This document shows positions 8,821 to 16,259 of a stretch of 64,000 bases of DNA, one piece after another. How positions within the stretch are numbered: the first letter of the stretch is position 1; every line of letters starts with the position of its first letter. The DNA comes from Clostridia bacterium (GTDB lineage Bacteria > Bacillota > Clostridia > Acetivibrionales > DSM-2933). A model generated the notes under the pieces. It saw only the letters and a program-made list of their open reading frames with translations. It was not told the origin of the DNA and did no database searches. Both the position numbers and the translations under genes were made by a program. The DNA is taken from the NCBI GenBank assembly GCA_026416815.1, contig JAOAEJ010000060.1:45652-109651 (forward strand), given 5' to 3'.

Positions 8821-8865
8821 AAAACCGGCACACTCTCGCTAAGCTGCAAGAGTGTGCCGGTTTTT
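8821..8865 (+). terminator. Strong rho-independent terminator of the ParM-like operon
   Basis: AAACCGGCACACTCT pairs with AGAGTGTGCCGGTTT around a ~13-nt loop and ends in a T-run, directly after the stop at 8820. It may work for both strands. Confidence 0.85.
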
Positions 8866-8952
8866 AATGTTGGAAAGTTAGTACTCCAAAATAGGCTTAT
8901 TGAATCCTATAAATTTGTATACCTACAACGTGAATTCCTGCATGGAAAACAT

Positions 8953-9723
8953 TTATTTTATTGAATATTCCCCAATCTTAATAAGTTTTTTCTGTTCATT
9001 TGGCATTTTCAAAATCAGGTATTTTCCTTCAAAGTTGTGACACGTCGGAACGTCAAATTCCGCTTCCATTTTATACATATCTCCGTCTTTAGCAAGGATT
9101 TTGACATCTGCCGGAAGTACATAACCATAGTCATCGGCTACGTCTGCTTTTATACTTTTTGAGTTGGTGTTAATCCTTCCCGATACCTTCAGCTTGGCAG
9201 TCTGAATGTTTGGTACAACTTTATCAATGCTGAATTTCAATTCTTTATATGTACCAATTTCTCCTGTCTTATACACCGAATCACTATATGTAATGGTTAT
9301 GGTTTTTGTCTTACCATCCCACCCAACTTCCGCTCCCATACTTTCACTTATGAAACCGAGCGGTACAAAAGTCCTTCCTCCCTTTACCTCAGGGGGAACA
9401 TCCAGGTTTACTCTGTATCCGTTTACAAAGGCGTAGTTTATGCCTATTTTCAGGTATACCTCATTGGCTGGCTTGGTAGCAGAAACCACCTGCTGGCTGC
9501 TGTCCCACCCGACTTTGGTTCCGAAAGCCTGCAATATCTTTGTAAATGGTACAAGAGTCCTCCCGTTTTTGATATAGGGAGCAACGTCAAAGTCCAGCTT
9601 TTTACCGTTAAAAACAACTTTTATTTCCTCTTGACTGCCTGTCCCCGTCGAAGCTGCCAATGCCGGGAATGTAGATAAAATTATTAGGGAAGTTATAAGC
9701 ACCGATACTATAAATTTCTTCAT
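8953..9723 (-). CDS. Secreted protein with copper-amine-oxidase N-terminal-like domain, 256 aa
   Basis: A Sec signal peptide covers residues 1-24 (MKKFIVSVLITSLIILSTFP, then ALAAS). Two copies of the stalk-type repeat follow: VVFNGKKLDFDVAPYIKNGR with LVPFTKILQAFG, and YRVNLDVPPEVKGGR with FVPLGFISESMGAEVGW. This is the CuAO_N1 module, common in clostridial surface proteins and named after copper amine oxidase, though the module alone does not bind copper. The last ~100 residues look beta-rich and carry a single Cys-His pair (PTCHNFEG). It lies 9 bp downstream of the DUF2318 gene and is probably co-transcribed with it. Confidence 0.85.
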   Translation of the reverse strand: MKKFIVSVLITSLIILSTFPALAASTGTGSQEEIKVVFNGKKLDFDVAPYIKNGRTLVPFTKILQAFGTKVGWDSSQQVVSATKPANEVYLKIGINYAFVNGYRVNLDVPPEVKGGRTFVPLGFISESMGAEVGWDGKTKTITITYSDSVYKTGEIGTYKELKFSIDKVVPNIQTAKLKVSGRINTNSKSIKADVADDYGYVLPADVKILAKDGDMYKMEAEFDVPTCHNFEGKYLILKMPNEQKKLIKIGEYSIK

Positions 9724-9732
9724 ACTTACCTC

Positions 9733-10593
9733 CTAAAACTGTTTTTTCCAGTTTGAAAATAGTTCTTTCTGTCCTGCCATGTAGTCCTTTGTTATCAAGA
9801 TAGAATCCTCGGTCTCTTTTTTGCTTTCCGCCATTACAGGTACTGGGTTACATCCTCCTTTCACCTTTTCTACCTGGTCTATGTGAAACTTATTTCTGCA
9901 GTTCTGGCATATAAGAAATTCCCCTACCTGCTCATAATATCCTTTCCCTGAATCAAAGCATATCTGGCAGGTATTCAATGCTGTCCTTATGCTCCCATCA
10001 GCTGCCTTTACCGCTATTACTTCCATATATGTACCGTCAGCGGTATAGGGGTAAAACCTTGCTGCTGAGGTTACTTCACTTTTTATGATTTTTATTGCTA
10101 TATCCTCGCTTTTAACAGTTTCAACAGCTTTGGTTTGCTCGGGTGTGCTTTCAGGCTGTTTTACTTCTGCTGTTTTGGATTGACTATTGTTATCATTACT
10201 TACTATTTCATTACTGTTAGTCTGCTGCTTATTTTTTTGTGGCTGGGGAGTACTGGACGGCTTTATTGATGGGCTTGGCTTTTGCTCTGCTGCCGCACTT
10301 TGCTCCTTAGGCTCGGTCTCGACTGACGCTTTACTTACGGCATTTTGCTGAGTACCATTTGCTGCTGTACTATTTTGCTGTTTTTGAGGGGTATCATTAT
10401 TAGCCTGCGGATTAGCTGCAGGACCGGTATCCTTAATACTGGCTGTAACAGTGGAATTTACATCCTGAGAATTGCTTTTATCTTCCTTATTTTTAGGAAC
10501 AACGGTAAAGTAGATGATAATAACTAAGCCTATTACAACAGCGCCTCTAAATGCAATATTCTTATACTTGCCTTTTGCATTCATAGAACTCAT
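9733..10593 (-). CDS. Membrane-anchored DUF2318 protein with long Ser/Thr/Gln linker, 286 aa
   Basis: One N-terminal TM helix (residues ~13-31, ending YFTVVPKN) anchors a low-complexity linker of ~130 residues rich in Q, S, T, P. The C-terminal ~110 residues are the DUF2318 domain: CQICFDSGKGYYEQ, then CQNCRNKF, then GGCNPVPV. DUF2318 proteins are Cys-rich and occur with iron or copper transport systems; the CxxC pairs suggest metal or heme-linked redox chemistry outside the cell. The C-terminal domain is nearly identical in layout to the one at 25452, which has a much shorter linker. A CTTCATA-type box (10644-10661) lies upstream, in mirror image to the box of the divergent cytochrome b5 gene. 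Confidence 0.82.
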   Translation of the reverse strand: MSSMNAKGKYKNIAFRGAVVIGLVIIIYFTVVPKNKEDKSNSQDVNSTVTASIKDTGPAANPQANNDTPQKQQNSTAANGTQQNAVSKASVETEPKEQSAAAEQKPSPSIKPSSTPQPQKNKQQTNSNEIVSNDNNSQSKTAEVKQPESTPEQTKAVETVKSEDIAIKIIKSEVTSAARFYPYTADGTYMEVIAVKAADGSIRTALNTCQICFDSGKGYYEQVGEFLICQNCRNKFHIDQVEKVKGGCNPVPVMAESKKETEDSILITKDYMAGQKELFSNWKKQF

Positions 10594-10643
10594 TCAGCCA
10601 TCCTCCCTTTGCAATATATATACTTTTTATTTTATAAATAAAA

Positions 10644-10661
10644 TGTGTAGATTTTATGAAG
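10644..10661 (-). promoter_or_regulatory. Direct-repeat box for the DUF2318 operon
   Basis: Minus strand reads CTTCATAAAATCTACACA, two half sites with an 11-bp period. Together with the inverted copy at 10700-10717 it makes a mirrored divergent control region. Confidence 0.7.
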
Positions 10662-10699
10662 AAGCCGGTTTATTATGAAATTTATTCATTTTTATAAAT

Positions 10700-10717
10700 C
10701 TTCATAAAATCTACACA
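10700..10717 (+). promoter_or_regulatory. Direct-repeat box for the cytochrome b5-like gene
   Basis: CTTCATAAAATCTACACA on the plus strand, identical to the minus-strand box 38 bp away. A TATGTT -10-like hexamer follows at about 10722. Confidence 0.7.
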
Positions 10718-10766
10718 TTTTTATGTTAACCTTTTTTTAAAAAATCTTTTATTTGGAGGTCACTTA

Positions 10767-11438
10767 ATGTCTAAGCCTAAGATTTTCTTTGTTGCCACTT
10801 TACTTGTATTAGTTTTTGCATTTGCATCGTTTTTTCTGTTTAAACATTTCTCCGGTGGTCATTCTTCCGATTCAGCCGCCCATACTGTAGACGAGGAAAC
10901 ATCAACACAAACCCAGTCAGGCAATCCATGTCAGGAAAACATCAAAATGCTTCAGGCAGCTGCAGATAAGTTTAAAACCGAAAAAGGTACATACCCGGCT
11001 AAGATTACAGAATTGGTTGATAAATACATTAACGAAATCCCTAAGTGCCCTGGTGGTAATGGGTATTCCATAGATAAGGACGGTAAGGTATTTGAGGACT
11101 CCAATTACAGCGTAGAAGAAACTAAATCCCAGGCTGCCTCTAAAGAGGATGAGAATGTCAGAACTTTTACTAAGGAAGAGCTGGCAAAATATAATGGTAA
11201 AAACGGTCAGCCATGCTATGTAGCTCTTAACGGTGTTGTTTACGATTTGACTAATATGAAAGGCTGGAAAAAAGGCTCACACGGGCATGGTATATTAGGT
11301 GGGAAAGATTGGACTGCTACTTTCAACAAGCTAGCTCCCAAGAGCCACAGATCCCCTGAGTTTCTCAAAAAAATTCCTGTAGTAGGTAAATACATTGGTG
11401 AACCCTCCACAGAGGTTCTCAATATAAAGCCCCATTAA
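10767..11438 (+). CDS. Membrane-anchored pseudopilin-like/cytochrome b5-like fusion, 223 aa
   Basis: One N-terminal TM helix (residues ~6-24) is followed by a segment like the C-terminal half of a type II pseudopilin (IKMLQAAADKFKTEKGTYPA, then YINEIPKCPGGNGYSIDKDG). The last ~100 residues form a bacterial cytochrome b5-like heme domain: RTFTKEELAKYNGKNGQPCY, VALNGVVYDLTN, then KGSHGHGILGGKDWTATFNK. The His residues in GSHGHG and near SHRSPE are candidate heme ligands. It probably carries electrons outside the cell membrane. The gene is divergent from the DUF2318 operon and shares the mirrored operator pair. The fusion of these two modules is unusual. TTTGGAGGT is the ribosome site. Confidence 0.75.
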   Translation: MSKPKIFFVATLLVLVFAFASFFLFKHFSGGHSSDSAAHTVDEETSTQTQSGNPCQENIKMLQAAADKFKTEKGTYPAKITELVDKYINEIPKCPGGNGYSIDKDGKVFEDSNYSVEETKSQAASKEDENVRTFTKEELAKYNGKNGQPCYVALNGVVYDLTNMKGWKKGSHGHGILGGKDWTATFNKLAPKSHRSPEFLKKIPVVGKYIGEPSTEVLNIKPH

Positions 11439-11439
11439 G

Positions 11440-11469
11440 AAAAGGGAGGTCCACTTTAGCCTCCCTTTT
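11440..11469. terminator. Bidirectional terminator between the cytochrome b5-like gene and operon A
   Basis: AAAAGGGAGG and CCTCCCTTTT arms around a 10-nt loop lie between two converging genes (ends 11438 and 11495). A/T runs on both sides allow use in both directions. Confidence 0.8.
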
Positions 11470-11494
11470 CCAATACTCCAAAGTCATTTATATC

Positions 11495-12175
11495 TTACAT
11501 CATACCCATGCTCATACCACCGCCGCTGCTGCCACTACCACTTCCGCTGCCTCCGCTCTGCTGCATATTTCCCATTCCACCCATATTGTTCATCGGCATT
11601 CCCATCATGCCCATTCCACCCATGTTGTTCATTGGCATTCCTGCCATACCCATTCCGCCCATGTTATTCATTGGCATTCCCATCATGCCCATTCCACCCA
11701 TGTTATTCATCGGCATTCCTGCCATACCCATTCCGCCCATGTTATTCATCGGCATTCCCATCATGCCCATTCCACCCATTCCGCTTTGCATTTGCATATT
11801 CCCCATAGGCATATTCATCATTGATCCTCCGCCCATGTTGCCCATCATACCCATATTACTCTGTACAGGCTGCTGCATCATCATTCCCTGATGACCTTGC
11901 ATAGCTGCTCCTCCAAACAATCCTCCCGGTGTTATTAGCCCTAATAATATAACTGCAACAATCAATCCTACAAACGAAAATAAAGCAAGCCTTAACCAAC
12001 TGTTATTCTGCATAAGATTACCTCCATTCCCTTTTATATTCATCTTATTTGCTCCCAACGTACCTGGAGTTAGTATATAGTTTATCAACGCTAGCCCTGC
12101 ACTACCCAGGCCTAAGATAAGCAATACAATCAAAATAATCATATATAAGTATCCTACACTGCCTAATAAACTCAA
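11495..12175 (-). CDS. Operon A: Met/Gly-repeat membrane protein, 226 aa
   Basis: Two TM helices (residues ~10-35 and ~60-82) precede a tail of almost pure Met, Gly and Asn with five tandem 13-residue repeats (MGGMGMMGMPMNN type, residues 133-197), a Gly/Ser linker and a C-terminal MSMGMM. Met-rich extracytoplasmic segments bind Cu(I) through thioether sulfurs in known proteins such as CopK or the Met-rich part of CueO, so surface copper binding is a fair inference. The start MSLLGSVGYLYMIILI matches the operon B paralogue (16260), as does the order of neighbouring genes. It is the last gene of operon A. Confidence 0.8.
   Translation of the reverse strand: MSLLGSVGYLYMIILIVLLILGLGSAGLALINYILTPGTLGANKMNIKGNGGNLMQNNSWLRLALFSFVGLIVAVILLGLITPGGLFGGAAMQGHQGMMMQQPVQSNMGMMGNMGGGSMMNMPMGNMQMQSGMGGMGMMGMPMNNMGGMGMAGMPMNNMGGMGMMGMPMNNMGGMGMAGMPMNNMGGMGMMGMPMNNMGGMGNMQQSGGSGSGSGSSGGGMSMGMM
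11585..11779 (-). repeat. Five tandem 39-bp repeats in the Met/Gly-repeat gene
   Basis: Five in-frame 13-codon units alternate between GMMGMPMNN and GMAGMPMNN versions. The alternating order suggests duplication of a 78-bp pair. Copy number is likely to vary between strains by slippage. Confidence 0.9.
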
Positions 12176-12193
12176 AGATTCACCTCCGCCTAT

Positions 12194-12258
12194 GGATAAC
12201 CAAACTTAAACTTAGTGATTTCCTAGCTGGATAAAATCACTTTTAAGTTTGATTATCT
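12194..12258. repeat. MITE-like palindromic repeat inside operon A
   Basis: Starts GGATAACCAAACTTAAACTT and ends in AAGTTTGATTATC, with long imperfect inverted arms. Its reverse complement matches repeats at 59094-59184 and 53591-53680 (shared core AAAAGTGATTTTATCCAGCT), but lacks their central ~34 bp. A second small inverted repeat (GATAGT/ACTATC) follows at 12265-12288. The matching gap in operon B is only 13 bp, so this is an insertion. Confidence 0.7.
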
Positions 12259-12295
12259 ATATAGAAGATAGTTTACTACCCACTATCTCTATAGC

Positions 12296-12652
12296 CTATC
12301 TCCACCAAACGACACCTAAAAATATTGCTCCGGCTATTATAAAGGGAAGCAAGACAATGATAATGCCTGTTGTCAGGTAATGACTTAGCTTTATGCCGGC
12401 ACTCCCGCCTTCATGGTGGCTTAACATACCACCGCTTGCCATTTCAGTCTGCTCCTGCTGTTTTATCAAATCACTAATGGTAATATTCTTAGCATGCATT
12501 GATTGCATCATGCTGCCCATACTCGCTCCCATCATACCCGTGTTTGACATAGTACCTTCTCTGCTTCCCCACGCATACAAAAGAGTAAGCAGGGTAATAA
12601 CTCCAAATATAACAGCTAATTGTAAAAAATGATGTTTCTTTTTATCGCGCAT
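12296..12652 (-). CDS. Operon A: small Met-rich two-TM protein, 118 aa
   Basis: One TM at the N-terminus (LAVIFGVITLLTLLYAWG) is followed by a Met-rich loop (NTGMMGASMGSMMQSMHAKN), a short helix ITISDLIKQQEQTE, a HHEGG segment and a second TM ending VVWWR. The loop between the membrane segments holds about ten Met and three His, a plausible copper-binding surface. The operon B paralogue (17041) shares the layout, including the MKQMH/MQSMH and SHH-type motifs. It overlaps the upstream gene by 11 bp, indicating coupled translation. Function is not known. Confidence 0.7.
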   Translation of the reverse strand: MRDKKKHHFLQLAVIFGVITLLTLLYAWGSREGTMSNTGMMGASMGSMMQSMHAKNITISDLIKQQEQTEMASGGMLSHHEGGSAGIKLSHYLTTGIIIVLLPFIIAGAIFLGVVWWR

Positions 12653-12947
12653 TTCTTTTTCCTCTAAATCTTACAAGTAATCCAAAGAGTACAGCTAGTA
12701 TTACCAGTGGTACTAGGATATATGAAGCAGTACCAACTAATTGCTTTAAGCCTGTATCATGCTCTAGGGACATAGAAAGTCCCATCATTGAGTTATGCAT
12801 TGCATCCATCATGCCCATCATAAACTGCATAGTCTGTTGCTCCGATGGTTCGGGGCCAAGCTCCGATATTAGAATACCTGATGCAAGAAAAAAAAAGGAA
12901 GTCGAAGCAAACCAAACAAACACCTTAAACCACCGTTTTTGCATCAT
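12642..12947 (-). CDS. Operon A: Met-rich two-TM protein, 101 aa
   Basis: Two TM helices at about residues 6-27 and 72-92 flank a loop with a concentrated Met patch (QTMQFMMGMMDAMHNSMMGL). The operon B counterpart (17384-17692) has the same length and pattern (MNFMMGMMSAMDSSMMGV). The conserved MMGMM cluster in a probably extracytoplasmic loop suggests Cu(I) binding. It sits between the cytochrome b561-like gene (29 bp upstream) and the 118-aa gene, which it overlaps. I know of no characterised relative. Confidence 0.68.
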   Translation of the reverse strand: MMQKRWFKVFVWFASTSFFFLASGILISELGPEPSEQQTMQFMMGMMDAMHNSMMGLSMSLEHDTGLKQLVGTASYILVPLVILAVLFGLLVRFRGKRNAR

Positions 12948-12976
12948 AAACCGTTATCTCCCTATCATTCTTGTCC

Positions 12977-13468
12977 TTACTTCGTCCCAGCCACATTCTT
13001 TTTATCAGTGGTATTTGGCTTCTTGGGCCACAATAGAGCATGGCACTTGGCGTAGATATGCCATATAACGCTAGCTACCACTATATATGTTAACTTTTCG
13101 TGGATATATAGGGCAAATGCAGTAGCCGACATATTTGAATCCATACAAACCCATATGATAGCTCCTGTAATTATAAACATTAGGGTAGTTATGAAGGTAA
13201 AAAGCTGATACCCGCTTTTTCCGATTATAAACCATGCCAGCTTTTTCTCCTCATGTTTAACAGCTCTCACTACCTCATAAGCTATACTGATAAATGTAAG
13301 CAGTACGTATACTGCCGCCAGGACACGGTGGACATAGTCAGCGGAGGCAATATCGTAATTGAGAATCCACCCGTATTTTGCTCCTACCATAGCAAGCCCA
13401 CTTAGTGTGAGCAGTGCAAACACTATAGTCCACAACCAATGAATTACAAAGTCAAATCTAATATTCAA
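12977..13468 (-). CDS. Operon A: cytochrome b561-like (DUF4405) membrane protein, 163 aa
   Basis: Four TM helices carry well-placed histidines: FVIHWLW at residue ~10, DYVHRVL at ~46, LYIHEKL at ~122 and VIWHIYAKCHAL at ~135-142. This fits the b-type heme-binding four-helix bundle of the DUF4405/formate-dehydrogenase gamma type. Such proteins pass electrons across the membrane between quinols and an external partner. The operon B copy (17710) keeps all these histidines. Neighbouring Met-rich proteins suggest the electron partner is a copper site; that is inference. Confidence 0.8.
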   Translation of the reverse strand: MNIRFDFVIHWLWTIVFALLTLSGLAMVGAKYGWILNYDIASADYVHRVLAAVYVLLTFISIAYEVVRAVKHEEKKLAWFIIGKSGYQLFTFITTLMFIITGAIIWVCMDSNMSATAFALYIHEKLTYIVVASVIWHIYAKCHALLWPKKPNTTDKKNVAGTK

Positions 13469-13584
13469 AACTTGTTACTCCTTTATTAATACTGCTTTCC
13501 TACTTGCCCCAAATTTGCAGCTGCGTTTAAAATACAAAAGCCCGACAAATTTAAAGTAAAAAAATTTATTACCTATAGATTAAT

Positions 13585-14190
13585 TTAACTTTGGTTTGGG
13601 TTATTGTTGTTGCCGTCCCCCGGTGTATCTGAACATTGGCACTTGTTGTTGCTCCCAGATAAATTCAGGTTCCCTTTATCATATTGGGTTTTCAAGTACG
13701 ATACTATAGCCATTATTACCGATAGTATCAAAACTATTGTCAAAATTCTTGTTATGAGCATCAGAAGTACTGCTATGCTGTGTAGAGGATTGAATCCAAA
13801 GCCGAGCCCAAATCCCATCCCAGACGGACTAAAGCTGTTTAACAGCGCAAATATGAAGATAATCCCGATGATTGCACCAGTTACAGTTAATATAGTCCTT
13901 AACACCGGGTCTTTGTTGATTGACTGCATAATCTGTGAATTAGCGTTTTTAAAAAAGTTATTTCTAGCCCATATAAATGCACCGACAACCAAAGCTATTA
14001 CCAGCACTACCATAAGGATGTTTATAATAAATACTAAAAGGCTGGCTAATGAGAAGCCCATTCCTCCCATGTGATCCATGGTATTTCCACCTCCGTTAAA
14101 CAGACTGAATAATAAGTTAAAAGCAAGTGTACCTATGAGTACTATTAAAATTGCTCTTATAATAGGGGCGTTTCTAAGATTTCCTGCCAC
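13585..14190 (-). CDS. Operon A: internally duplicated four-TM protein, 201 aa
   Basis: Two similar halves each start with a short amphipathic motif (LRNAPIIRAILIVLIGTLAF and INKDPVLRTILTVTGAIIGI). Each is followed by one TM, a Gly/Met-rich loop and a second TM with a basic end. The loop of the first half has MDHMGGMG. The operon B paralogue (18202) has the same double unit plus a C-terminal double zinc ribbon, missing here, where the tail is instead NKCQCSDTPGDGNNNN. It lies 20 bp downstream of the 368-aa gene. I do not recognise the family. Confidence 0.7.
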   Translation of the reverse strand: MAGNLRNAPIIRAILIVLIGTLAFNLLFSLFNGGGNTMDHMGGMGFSLASLLVFIINILMVVLVIALVVGAFIWARNNFFKNANSQIMQSINKDPVLRTILTVTGAIIGIIFIFALLNSFSPSGMGFGLGFGFNPLHSIAVLLMLITRILTIVLILSVIMAIVSYLKTQYDKGNLNLSGSNNKCQCSDTPGDGNNNNPNQS

Positions 14191-14210
14191 ATGAATCCAC
14201 CTCTTTAAAA

Positions 14211-15317
14211 TTAAGCCTCAGGGTTACCCTCCGGTCTGCTCCCGCTGCGTTTAGGCCTGAGCATACTCAGTATAGATCCAAATATACCGATAATAAGCCC
14301 TATAACCATTATGATTAGTACAACATTGAATACTGTAGTTAAATCAATCGAGCTTAGGAGGCCGGGTCCAGACATTGTCCCATGTGTTGTTCCCTGTACA
14401 GTACTCGAGGCTCCGGCAATATTTTGTAACTGCTGCCCTGCTTGGAACATCTGGCTTGTGAAGTCGTCATTTAGCCTACTCAGCATAGCCATACCCTGTG
14501 CCAGCTTGTACACACCTTGGTGCATTTGCTGCATACCTTGTGTATTATACTGGTATCCGTTGGGGGAACCGTAGGGATTGATATTTACTAAAGTAGAAGC
14601 TTGGCTTAACATGTTTATAGCGTTACTTAATTTTGTTTTATTTTGAAGTGCACTGTTATACCTCGTAATATATGTTTGATAGTCTGCGGGGGTTGCTTCT
14701 ACTGTAGCTGCCTGGCCTGCCAGATCATCATTTAACTGGTTTATCATCATTATACCCTGGGCAGTGCTAAAGATTCCGGTATGAATCTGCTGCAGCTTTC
14801 CCTGGTCAAATACGAAGTTTGTATTCTGCTGTTGGTTCGCTCCACCCTGATTATTATTTGCAGCTGAAGCCTGATTATTAGGGGGATTATTGGCACTGGG
14901 AGATATGTTTACCGAACTGTTTCCACTTGGGTAAATATTGATTATGCCGGTCCCCTGTGCTGTATGATTGCCTGCGCTTCCATTCACTATACTTGATATC
15001 GTAGTTTTAGAATAAGGATCAATAGTTATTAAGTCCAATGCCTGATTTATGGTAGTTATAGCCTGGCTTAACTTGTCCTTATTTTGTACTGCTATGACAT
15101 TTAGCGAAGCTTTATTATCCGGTGTGCTTGCAGATGGAGTGGTATGCTGGGTGTTTGGAGTTTGCTGCTGTGGTGATGTACCTTGAGATGTATTATTCCC
15201 CGAGTGATTCATTCCGGGCATAAGGAACATGCTCCATACTATATACCCTACCCCGCCTACTATAACTAAAATCAGAAAAAATACTAAAAGTCCTCTTAAA
15301 GCTTTCAAATTTATCAA
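14211..15317 (-). CDS. Operon A: double-anchored Gln/Asn-rich protein with two NPY-type repeats, 368 aa
   Basis: TM helices at both ends (residues ~8-32 and ~330-352) bracket a large domain rich in N, Q, S, T. Within it are two copies of a helical unit: NKDKLSQAITTINQALDLIT with IDPY and QIHTGIF...MMINQLNDDLAGQA, and NKTKLSNAINMLSQASTLVN with INPY and QMHQGVYKLAQGMAMLSRLN. The operon B protein (19089) has the same repeats, so the unit is conserved. The domain is most likely outside the cell and acts as a scaffold. I know no described family with this repeat. It is the first large gene of operon A. Confidence 0.7.
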   Translation of the reverse strand: MINLKALRGLLVFFLILVIVGGVGYIVWSMFLMPGMNHSGNNTSQGTSPQQQTPNTQHTTPSASTPDNKASLNVIAVQNKDKLSQAITTINQALDLITIDPYSKTTISSIVNGSAGNHTAQGTGIINIYPSGNSSVNISPSANNPPNNQASAANNNQGGANQQQNTNFVFDQGKLQQIHTGIFSTAQGIMMINQLNDDLAGQAATVEATPADYQTYITRYNSALQNKTKLSNAINMLSQASTLVNINPYGSPNGYQYNTQGMQQMHQGVYKLAQGMAMLSRLNDDFTSQMFQAGQQLQNIAGASSTVQGTTHGTMSGPGLLSSIDLTTVFNVVLIIMVIGLIIGIFGSILSMLRPKRSGSRPEGNPEA

Positions 15318-15590
15318 TCTCCTTAGTTACATGATTACTGCATTTAGCTGGTAAATTTAAAACTGTTTTTATAAAAACTTTATATGATTATTTTTATACG
15401 AATAAACTATAATATGCACCAATCACAGGCTTCCACAATATACTTGTAAATTGCAGAGCTTTTTCAGGCAAAATAAAAATAGACTCCTGTTGAATAAGAA
15501 GTCTACTTATAAAATAAAAAAAGGGGCTTATTTTAAAGAAATTAAACCTATGTAAAGAACTGCTATAAAAAACATCAGTATGGAATGAAC

Positions 15591-15704
15591 TTATTTCATA
15601 GGCATATCAGCAGGATTCATAGCATGGTGTATAGCCACACCTACAACCGCCAAGACTACAATAGCTGCCACAACACCTAAAATTATCATTGTATTTTTAC
15701 TCAT
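15591..15704 (-). CDS. 37-aa single-TM peptide with His-His motif, head of operon A
   Basis: ATG at 15702-15704 follows GGGAGGAATAAAGT. The product begins MSKNTMIILGVVAAIVVLAV and continues VGVAIHHAMNPADMPMK. It is one TM helix followed by a short tail with two adjacent His and three Met. A 31-aa homologue with the same MSK(N/K)T start and IHH motif precedes operon B (20339-20434), which strongly supports both as real genes. A tail of this type could bind Cu(I) or a heme edge. It lies in the 505-bp stretch between 15317 and 15822, behind the box at 15755. The downstream part (15318-15590) holds a small inverted repeat near 15480-15505 and no other gene. Confidence 0.75.
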   Translation of the reverse strand: MSKNTMIILGVVAAIVVLAVVGVAIHHAMNPADMPMK

Positions 15705-15754
15705 ACTTTATTCCTCCCATCTGAAACTTTGTTATATTTAGTGTAATAAATAAA

Positions 15755-15772
15755 TGTGTAAATTTTATGAAG
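15755..15772 (-). promoter_or_regulatory. Direct-repeat box upstream of operon A
   Basis: Minus strand reads CTTCATAAAATTTACACA, 51 bp before the start of the 37-aa peptide gene. It differs in one base from the box at 10644. Confidence 0.65.
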
Positions 15773-15821
15773 AAATATAAATCTATTATTATTTTTAGAG
15801 ATTCGTCTCCTCATATAACTA

Positions 15822-16058
15822 CTAATGACAGCTTGATCTACCCTCACTATTATTCCCTTGTTTTTTCCGCATAAGTAAAGGCATTAATACCAGGTGTGAT
15901 AGAGGGCAAATGAGAATAGCTGCAAAACTTAGGAGACTTCCCGTTTCTGTACCTCCCAATCTAGTAAAATATAACAATGCAAGCACAAGCAGAGGAGCGC
16001 TACAGCAAAGAATCATTATAAGGCTGTGAAATCTACCCTTGTAGCAGTGATTATTCAT
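15822..16058 (-). CDS. DUF2933-like two-TM protein, 78 aa
   Basis: The pattern RFHSLIMILCCSAPLLVLAL, then ILICPLSHLVLMPLLMRK, resembles DUF2933 proteins, which have a conserved His before the first helix and a CPLxH motif in the second. These small proteins accompany copper and heavy-metal gene clusters; the role is unknown. The tail ends SSCH, a further Cys-His pair. It has a good ribosome site (GGAGGTAATGAT) and its own CTTCATA-type box at 16106-16123. Confidence 0.7.
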   Translation of the reverse strand: MNNHCYKGRFHSLIMILCCSAPLLVLALLYFTRLGGTETGSLLSFAAILICPLSHLVLMPLLMRKKQGNNSEGRSSCH

Positions 16059-16105
16059 ATCATTACCTCCAACCGGCTTATTATAAATAAATTATATATA
16101 GAATA

Positions 16106-16123
16106 TGTGTAGATATTATGAAG
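16106..16123 (-). promoter_or_regulatory. Direct-repeat box upstream of the DUF2933-like gene
   Basis: Minus strand reads CTTCATAATATCTACACA, followed about 9 nt later by a TATATAAT -10-like stretch, 47 bp before the start codon. Confidence 0.65.
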
Positions 16124-16180
16124 ATTTGTCTCATTTATTTAAAGATTCTTCGAAATATTCTGTGGTATTCGTCACATAAA

Positions 16181-16217
16181 AATATCCTGACTAAAACTGA
16201 TTTAGCCAGGATATTCT
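16181..16217 (-). terminator. Terminator of operon B
   Basis: AATATCCTGACTAAA and TTTAGCCAGGATATT arms around 7 nt lie 43 bp downstream of the last operon B gene; T/A-rich flanks follow on the minus strand. Confidence 0.65.
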
Positions 16218-16259
16218 TTATTGTACAGTTTACTCAAATTATTAAGTCTTACAAATTCA

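Noticed and set aside
11508..11891. Long plus-strand open frame opposite the Met/Gly-repeat gene
   Set aside because: It is the antisense of a repeat gene (Pro/Ile/Met-rich), with no ribosome site. The same holds for the plus-strand frames at 16118-16857 and 26094-26458.
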